Shown here: piece by piece, positions 14,238 through 18,339 of the stretch
Position numbering within the stretch: the stretch's first letter is position 1
How the letters are laid out: every line of letters begins with the position of its first letter
From: DATKDU01 sp035512595
GTDB taxonomy: Bacteria; Planctomycetota; Planctomycetia; Pirellulales; Pirellulaceae
Length of the DNA: 18,339 nt
Assembly: GCA_035512595.1 (NCBI GenBank)
Contig: DATKDU010000555.1
Coordinates: 1-18,339, forward strand
Direction of reading: 5' to 3'
The notes under the pieces: model-generated
The model's input: the letters and a program-made list of their open reading frames with translations, nothing else
Told to the model about the DNA's origin: nothing
Database searches by the model: none
Made by a program: the position numbers and the translations under genes

Positions 14238-15701
14238 ATGTCCCGTGGTCGAAATCAGTTTTGCCGATGGGCCTGCCTGCTGCTCTTGCTCGCGCTGGCG
14301 TGTTCCCCCCCGGCCCGTGGCCAAGAGCCAGCCCCTGCGATCGACCTCGGCACGCGCCGCGAGCTGTTCGTCGATCACTACCTGATCGACAAGCTGGCCG
14401 GCGCGGAGCTGCGGCTGCAAACGCCCCGCGACGAGGGGAACGTCCTGGCCTTCGACAAGCCGTGGGAAGGGGCCTTTTCCGCCTACGTGACGATCCTCAA
14501 GGAGGGCAATGGAAAATTCCGCGCCTACTACCGCGGCAATCCGGCGGCCGGCGCCGACGGCAGACTGGGGGAAACGACCTGTTACGCCGAGTCGGCCGAC
14601 GGCCAGACGTGGACGAAGCCCAGCCTGGGGCTGCACGTGGTCGCCGGCACCAAGGAGAACAACGTCATCCTCGCGCAGACGGCCCCGTTCACGCACAACT
14701 TCTGCCCGATGATCGATGGCAAGAGCGGCGTGGCGGCGAATGAGCGTTACAAGGCGCTGGGGGGCACGTCGAAGACCGGCCTGGTGGCGTTTGTTTCGGC
14801 CGATGGCCTGTCGTGGCGAAAGCTCCGCGAGGAGCCGGTGATCACCGGCGGGGCGTTCGATTCGCAGAACGTGCCGCTGTGGTCGGAGTCGGAGCAGAAA
14901 TACGTCTGCTACTTTCGCGTCTTCAAGGACAAGTTCCGGCGGATCGCCCGCACGACCTCGAGCGACTTTCTCACCTGGACGCCGCTGGAGCTGATGGAGT
15001 ACGGCGATAGGCCGGTTGAGCACCTGTATACGAACCAGACCAGTCCTTACTTCCGCGCGCCGCACCTGTACGTCTCGATTGCCGCCCGGTTCATGCCGGG
15101 GCGGAAGGTGCTCACCGCGGAACAAGCCAGTGAGATCGGCGTCGATCCCAAGTATTTTGGCGACTGCTCCGACGGCGTCTTCATGACCACCCGCGGCGGC
15201 AGTCGCTACGACCGCACGTTCATGGACGGCTTTTTGAAGCCCGGCGTGGGCCTCTCCAACTGGGTTTCGCGGACCAACTACCCGGCGCTCAACGTCGTCG
15301 AGACTGGGCCGGCCGAGATGTCGTTCTACGCCAACCAGAACTACGGCCAGAGGACCGCTCATCTGCGGCGCTATTCGCTGCGGACCGACGGATTCGTCGC
15401 GCTGCACGCGGGATACGACGGCGGCGAGATGCTGACGCGGCCGTTCACCTTCAGCGGCCAAGAGTTGGAGATCAACTTTTCCACGTCGGCCGCAGGCAGC
15501 GTGAAGGTGGAATTGCAAGACGCCGCCGGCAAGCCGATCGAGGGCTTCACGCTGGCCGACTGCCAGGAGCAGATCGGCAACGAGATCGACCGGGTCGTCC
15601 GCTGGAAAGGCGGCGACGTGGGCGCGATGGCCGGCAAACCGGTCCGGATGCGGCTGGTCCTCAAGGACGCCGACGTTTTCTCCTTTCGCTTTCGCGAGTA
15701 G
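14238..15701 (+). CDS. Secreted five-bladed beta-propeller protein, glycoside hydrolase family 32/43-like
   Basis: 487 residues. Residues 1-28 form a signal peptide with hydrophobic core CLLLLLALAC and a probable cleavage after PARG, so the protein is exported. The start IDLGTRRELFVDHYLIDKL is a segment common in planctomycete secreted propeller proteins. Repeated blade-like segments follow (GKFRAYYRG, CYAESADGQTWTKPSLG, VAFVSADGLSWRKLREEP, VCYFRVFKD, ARTTSSDFLTWTP), with the S-x-D-G/F-x-x-W signature of GH32/GH43/sialidase-type propellers. The C-terminal 110 residues (TRPFTFSGQELEINFSTSAAGSVKVELQDAAG) look like a beta-sandwich. Whether it cleaves glycans is not certain; acidic candidates exist but no family-specific triad was fixed. 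It is the first gene of the probable operon and has only a weak ribosome site (AGG) directly after a heptamer array. Confidence 0.82.
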   Translation: MSRGRNQFCRWACLLLLLALACSPPARGQEPAPAIDLGTRRELFVDHYLIDKLAGAELRLQTPRDEGNVLAFDKPWEGAFSAYVTILKEGNGKFRAYYRGNPAAGADGRLGETTCYAESADGQTWTKPSLGLHVVAGTKENNVILAQTAPFTHNFCPMIDGKSGVAANERYKALGGTSKTGLVAFVSADGLSWRKLREEPVITGGAFDSQNVPLWSESEQKYVCYFRVFKDKFRRIARTTSSDFLTWTPLELMEYGDRPVEHLYTNQTSPYFRAPHLYVSIAARFMPGRKVLTAEQASEIGVDPKYFGDCSDGVFMTTRGGSRYDRTFMDGFLKPGVGLSNWVSRTNYPALNVVETGPAEMSFYANQNYGQRTAHLRRYSLRTDGFVALHAGYDGGEMLTRPFTFSGQELEINFSTSAAGSVKVELQDAAGKPIEGFTLADCQEQIGNEIDRVVRWKGGDVGAMAGKPVRMRLVLKDADVFSFRFRE

Positions 15702-15752
15702 ACGGGAGCGAATCGTGGCGTGCGTCAGCATCGTCGGCCGCGAGACTCGCTC

Positions 15753-15757
15753 AGGAG
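15753..15757 (+). promoter_or_regulatory. Ribosome-binding site fixing the aldo-keto reductase start
   Basis: AGGAG lies 7 bases before the ATG at 15765. It supports this start over a GTG at 15720 in the same frame, which would add 15 residues (MRQHRRPRDSLRSRL) that do not belong to the aldo-keto reductase fold. Confidence 0.7.
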
Positions 15758-15764
15758 CCGCTTG

Positions 15765-16823
15765 ATGCTCTTCCGCCCGCTCGGCCGCACCGGAGTTGAA
15801 ATCTCCTCTGTCTCGTTCGGCGCAGGGCCGGTTTCCGCGCTGCTGACCGATCCGCAGCGGCACAAAGAGCAGCTTCGCACGGTTCAGCGGGCCATCGATT
15901 TGGGGATCAACTGGTTCGACACCGCGGCGACGTATGGGGACGGCAAGTCGGAGGAGAGTTTGGGGCGGGCGCTGGAGGAAATAAGTAGCGCCACTGCCCG
16001 GACAGTGCAGAGTGCAGAGTGCAGAGTGCAGAGTGCCGGCAATTCTGCACTCTGCACTCTGCGCTCTGCACTCGTACACGTCGCCACCAAAGTCCGCATT
16101 CCACCCGATTGCACGCATGACCTGCGGGGCTACGTACTTCAGTCCTGCGAGCAAAGTCTCAAAAGGCTTAAGCTCCCGCGAGTGACTCTGCTCCAGGTCC
16201 ACAACTCGATCACGCTCAAGCGCGGCGACCTGCCGACCTCCCTTGCGCCGACCGATGTGCTCGATCCCGGCGGCGTGCTCGAAGGAATGCTGGAGTTGCA
16301 AAACGGCGGGTTGGTCGAGCACCTCGGCCTCACCGGCCTGGGTGACCCGGCCGCGTTGACCGAAGTCCTCCGGAGCGGACATTTCGCCACGGTTCAAGCA
16401 CCGTACAACCTGCTCAATCCGAGCGCCGGCCGCGAAATGCCCACGGGTTTTGGCGAGTCGAACCTCGGCAATCTATTTGCCACCTGCCAGGAGTTGAACA
16501 TCGGCGTGCTTGCCATCCGGGTCTATGCCGGCGGCGCGCTTACCGGCCAGCCGCCGAGCGCCCACACGCTGACGACGAAGTTCTTTCCGCTCGATCTCTA
16601 CCAGCGCGACCAGGCGCGGGCCGCGGCCCTTGAAAAAAGGCTGCCGCCGGGAATGTCGCTCCCCGAGGTTGCACTGCGCTTCGCCATCGCTCATCCTGGC
16701 GTGGCCTCGGCACTCGTCGGATTTGGCAGCCCGGAGCAAGTCGAGCAGGCCGTGGCGTTTGCCGAGCGGGGCCCGTTGGCCGCGGAAGAAGTCGAGCGCC
16801 TGCTGAACTGCACACGAACATGA
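15765..16823 (+). CDS. Aldo-keto reductase family oxidoreductase with a repeat-encoded insertion
   Basis: 352 residues. NAD(P)H-dependent (alpha/beta)8-barrel oxidoreductase acting on sugar or aldehyde carbonyls. It begins with the family pattern MLFRPLGRTGVEISSVSFG, and all four catalytic residues are present: Asp52 and Tyr57 in NWFDTAATYGDGKSEESLGRAL, Lys109 in HVATKV, and His146 in LLQVHNS. The C-terminal SPEQVEQA region fits the cofactor-binding end. Residues 81-103 (VQSAECR...LRSAL), encoded by heptamer repeats, are additional: family members normally have about 12 residues between GRAL and ATK, here there are about 36. The catalytic barrel is otherwise intact, so an active enzyme with a loop between the Tyr helix and Lys strand is plausible but untested. 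It lies 63 bases after the glycosidase-like gene and overlaps the MFS gene by 4 bases (ATGA). Confidence 0.92.
   Translation: MLFRPLGRTGVEISSVSFGAGPVSALLTDPQRHKEQLRTVQRAIDLGINWFDTAATYGDGKSEESLGRALEEISSATARTVQSAECRVQSAGNSALCTLRSALVHVATKVRIPPDCTHDLRGYVLQSCEQSLKRLKLPRVTLLQVHNSITLKRGDLPTSLAPTDVLDPGGVLEGMLELQNGGLVEHLGLTGLGDPAALTEVLRSGHFATVQAPYNLLNPSAGREMPTGFGESNLGNLFATCQELNIGVLAIRVYAGGALTGQPPSAHTLTTKFFPLDLYQRDQARAAALEKRLPPGMSLPEVALRFAIAHPGVASALVGFGSPEQVEQAVAFAERGPLAAEEVERLLNCTRT
16005..16073. repeat. In-frame inverted heptamer hairpin inside the aldo-keto reductase gene
   Basis: Left arm 16005-16032 is four exact GTGCAGA units. The spacer is 13 bases (GTGCCGGCAATTC). The right arm 16046-16073 is TGCACTC, TGCACTC, TGCGCTC, TGCACTC. 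The arms pair over 28 positions with one mismatch. The total is 69 bases, exactly 23 codons starting in codon phase. No target-site duplication could be seen. Confidence 0.95.
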
Positions 16824-18184
16824 ACCATCCCGCCGGACTCACCGCCGCCTCGCGCTACCTGATCCTGGCGGCGGCATTCTTGGGGTGGATGTTTTCGGGC
16901 GTGCAGATGACGATCACCAATCTGGCGTCGGGTTCCGCGACGGCCGACTTCACGACGCGCGGCCATTTGTCGCTCGACAAGATGCTGGATTGGCGCAACC
17001 TGTTCGTCTTTTCCTGGGAGCCGACATCCGCCACCATCGATCCGGCGAATAAGGCCGCCCTGGAGAGCATTCTCAACCGGCAGCGCCCCAAGTGGTACTC
17101 CTTTTACAATGCGGCATTTCTCTCCGGGGCGGCGCTGGGGGGCCTGGTTTTTGGCTGGCTCGGGGACCGTATCGGCCGGGTCAAGGCGATGGGGGCCAGC
17201 ATCCTCTGGTATTCGGCGTATGCCGGCCTCGCCTACGGAGCCGGCACTGCCGAACAACTTCTGCTGCTGCGGTTCTTGTCGGGGATGGGGGTCGGCGGCA
17301 TGTGGCCGACCGGCGTGTCGCTGGCGGCGGAAGCCTGGTCCGACGTTTCGCGCCCGACGCTCGCGGGGCTTCTGGGTACGGCTGCCAACGTCGGCATCGT
17401 GCTGATGAGCGTGGTGGCCTACTACGTCCCGCTGACGCCCGATAGTTGGCGGTGGATCATGCTGGTCGGCGCTTCGCCGGCTCTGCTGGGAGTGTTGGTG
17501 CTCGCGATCGTGCCGGAATCTCCCGCGTGGCTTACAGCGCGAAACAAGCCAGCCGGCGACCAGCCCCAGGGCACGCTGCGATCGCTCTTCACCCCGCCGC
17601 TCCTCAAGCTGACGCTGATCGGCATCGCAATCGGGACGATTCCACTCCTCGGCGGTTGGGGGGTGACGAACTGGTTCATCGCCTGGACGGAGAAGGTCAA
17701 CGGCTCGGGAGATTATGAATCGCGGGCGCTGGCTTCCATCATGCGGGCCTCCGGAGGCGCGATCGGCAGCCTCTTGGGCGGCTGGATCGCCAACATGCTC
17801 GGCCGCCGCGCGACCTACTTCTTCATCGCTCTGGCGTCGTTTGCCATGAGCGAGTATGTCTACCTGCGGATGGACCCGACGATGGGGGGCTTCTTCTGGG
17901 CCGTGTTCGCGGTCGGCGGCGTGAGCACCATTTTCTTCGGCTGGCTGCCCCTCTATCTGCCGGAACTGTTTCCCACGCACGTCCGCGCCACAGGCGCCGG
18001 AATCTCGTTCAACTTCGGCCGCATCCTGACCGCCGTAGGCGTGCTGGCGACCGGCGCGCTGACCGCCTACTTCAACGAGAATTATCAGCGGGCCGGCGCG
18101 GTGATGAGTTTCATTTACGCCGCCGGGATGATCGTCATCTTGTTTGCACCGGATACGACCGGGAAGAAACTGACCGAATCGTAG
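16820..18184 (+). CDS. MFS transporter, sugar porter-like
   Basis: 454 residues with about 12 hydrophobic membrane segments, an inner-membrane secondary transporter. Marks: the loop 2-3 signature GWLGDRIGRVKAM (112-124), the following RFLSGMGVGGMWPTGVSLAAEAW (151-173) helix-4 motif, a second half-repeat GGWIANMLGRRATYF, and a C-terminal PDTTGKKL that resembles the PETKG motif of sugar porters. Unusually, the first external loop (residues about 32-95) is about 60 residues, longer than the usual short loop, and rich in polar residues. The start ATG overlaps the stop of the aldo-keto reductase gene (ATGA at 16820-16823), showing translational coupling. Transport of a sugar or sugar acid released by the propeller protein is inferred from context. 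Its stop codon lies in an inverted repeat. Confidence 0.9.
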   Translation: MNHPAGLTAASRYLILAAAFLGWMFSGVQMTITNLASGSATADFTTRGHLSLDKMLDWRNLFVFSWEPTSATIDPANKAALESILNRQRPKWYSFYNAAFLSGAALGGLVFGWLGDRIGRVKAMGASILWYSAYAGLAYGAGTAEQLLLLRFLSGMGVGGMWPTGVSLAAEAWSDVSRPTLAGLLGTAANVGIVLMSVVAYYVPLTPDSWRWIMLVGASPALLGVLVLAIVPESPAWLTARNKPAGDQPQGTLRSLFTPPLLKLTLIGIAIGTIPLLGGWGVTNWFIAWTEKVNGSGDYESRALASIMRASGGAIGSLLGGWIANMLGRRATYFFIALASFAMSEYVYLRMDPTMGGFFWAVFAVGGVSTIFFGWLPLYLPELFPTHVRATGAGISFNFGRILTAVGVLATGALTAYFNENYQRAGAVMSFIYAAGMIVILFAPDTTGKKLTES

Positions 18185-18247
18185 GACGGATTTCAATCCG
18201 TTCCGCAGTCGCTCCACATCAGGAACGGAATGAATTCCGTTCTACGA
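18179..18247. repeat. Nested inverted repeat overlapping the MFS stop codon
   Basis: 26-base arms at 18179-18204 and 18222-18247 are complementary with three mismatches and 17 bases between them. Each arm is also a palindrome: ACGGATT-TC-AATCCGT (18186-18201) and GAACGGAAT-GA-ATTCCGTTC (18223-18242). The MFS stop TAG (18182-18184) lies within the left arm, and the oxidoreductase ATG is 6 bases after the right arm. It could form one long hairpin or two small ones. It looks like a mobile or dispersed repeat placed between operon genes, or an mRNA-stabilising element; there is no T-run for a classical terminator. Confidence 0.75.
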
Positions 18248-18253
18248 TCCAAC

Positions 18254-18339
18254 ATGCCAACGTCCCCCTTCCGCCTCGCCATCCTCGGCATCGACCATCC
18301 GCACGGCTCCGGCTGGCGCGAGTCGCTGTTTCAACTGGC
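18254..18339 (+). CDS. Gfo/Idh/MocA-type oxidoreductase, N-terminal fragment (runs off right edge)
   Basis: An ATG at 18254-18256 opens a frame of 28 complete codons to the window edge. The start, PFRLAILGIDHPHG, resembles the first beta strand and dinucleotide-binding turn of NAD(P)-dependent oxidoreductases of the Gfo/Idh/MocA group, where a G-x-x-x-x-H-type loop with 'DHPH' is a frequent planctomycete variant. Such enzymes oxidise or epimerise sugars and cyclitols, fitting the position after the propeller protein, aldo-keto reductase and sugar porter-like gene. Only 28 residues are visible, so the family is tentative. Confidence 0.55.
   Translation, partial: MPTSPFRLAILGIDHPHGSGWRESLFQL

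Noticed and set aside
14100..16397. Very long reverse open frame (765 codons) opposite the propeller-protein and reductase genes
   Set aside because: It is antisense to two well-recognised genes, is open because of GC-rich codon bias and the TGAACCC array (stop-free on that strand), and its translation has no family resemblance.
16691..18217. Reverse open frame of 508 codons opposite the MFS gene
   Set aside because: Composition is His/Arg/Gln-rich with no hydrophobic or domain pattern; the forward strand encodes a clear MFS transporter.

Overview
The window looks like a high-GC chromosome segment from a planctomycete, probably of the Pirellulales type. The main evidence is two very large extracellular proteins carrying the planctomycete N-terminal signature LEPLE-x-R-x-LL together with RTX-like calcium-binding repeats. 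Supporting evidence is an FHA-GAF-sigma54 activator, lipoproteins, and a secreted propeller enzyme next to an aldo-keto reductase and an MFS porter. No tRNA, rRNA, CRISPR array or transposase gene was seen. The assignment rests on family recognition only; no database search was run.

Layout. Positions 1-351 (-) hold the N-terminal part of a CsgG/LpoB-like lipoprotein. It is divergent from 513-1496 (+), a lipoprotein that joins a Cys-based tyrosine phosphatase domain to a C-terminal cytochrome c'-like haem site. A TPR protein (1544-2293, -) converges on it. A 415-base leader follows, then csrA (2709-2969, +), then a convergent DegT/DnrJ/EryC1/StrS aminotransferase (2987-4150, -). Positions 4449-7079 (+) encode a secreted beta-helix/PKD/RTX protein. 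Positions 7114-8925 (-) encode the FHA-GAF-AAA-Fis regulator, and 9124 to about 13956 (-) a giant surface protein. From 14238 to the right edge runs a probable sugar-utilisation operon: five-bladed-propeller glycosidase-like protein, aldo-keto reductase, sugar-porter-like MFS (4-base overlap with the reductase), and the start of a Gfo/Idh/MocA-type oxidoreductase.

The least expected signal is repeat DNA. Almost every low-complexity patch in the window has an exact period of 7 bases, although the heptamers differ: GCAGAGA, TGAACCC, GCGGATT/GTGCGGA, AATGACC/GGTCATT and GTGCAGA. Three of these loci are inverted pairs that can fold into hairpins. One pair of four-plus-four heptamers (69 bases, 23 codons) sits in frame inside the aldo-keto reductase gene. 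A second family is a 19-base palindrome, CCGCGACCA-N-TGGTCGCGG, with five copies between 9.69 and 14.12 kb. Copies lie in the giant gene in all three reading frames and are stop-free in each. Both families meet at 13.74-14.23 kb, where they appear to have built or replaced the N-terminal coding region of the giant protein and the leader of the glycosidase-like gene. This resembles the heptanucleotide STRR repeats known from filamentous cyanobacteria, here apparently entering protein-coding sequence.
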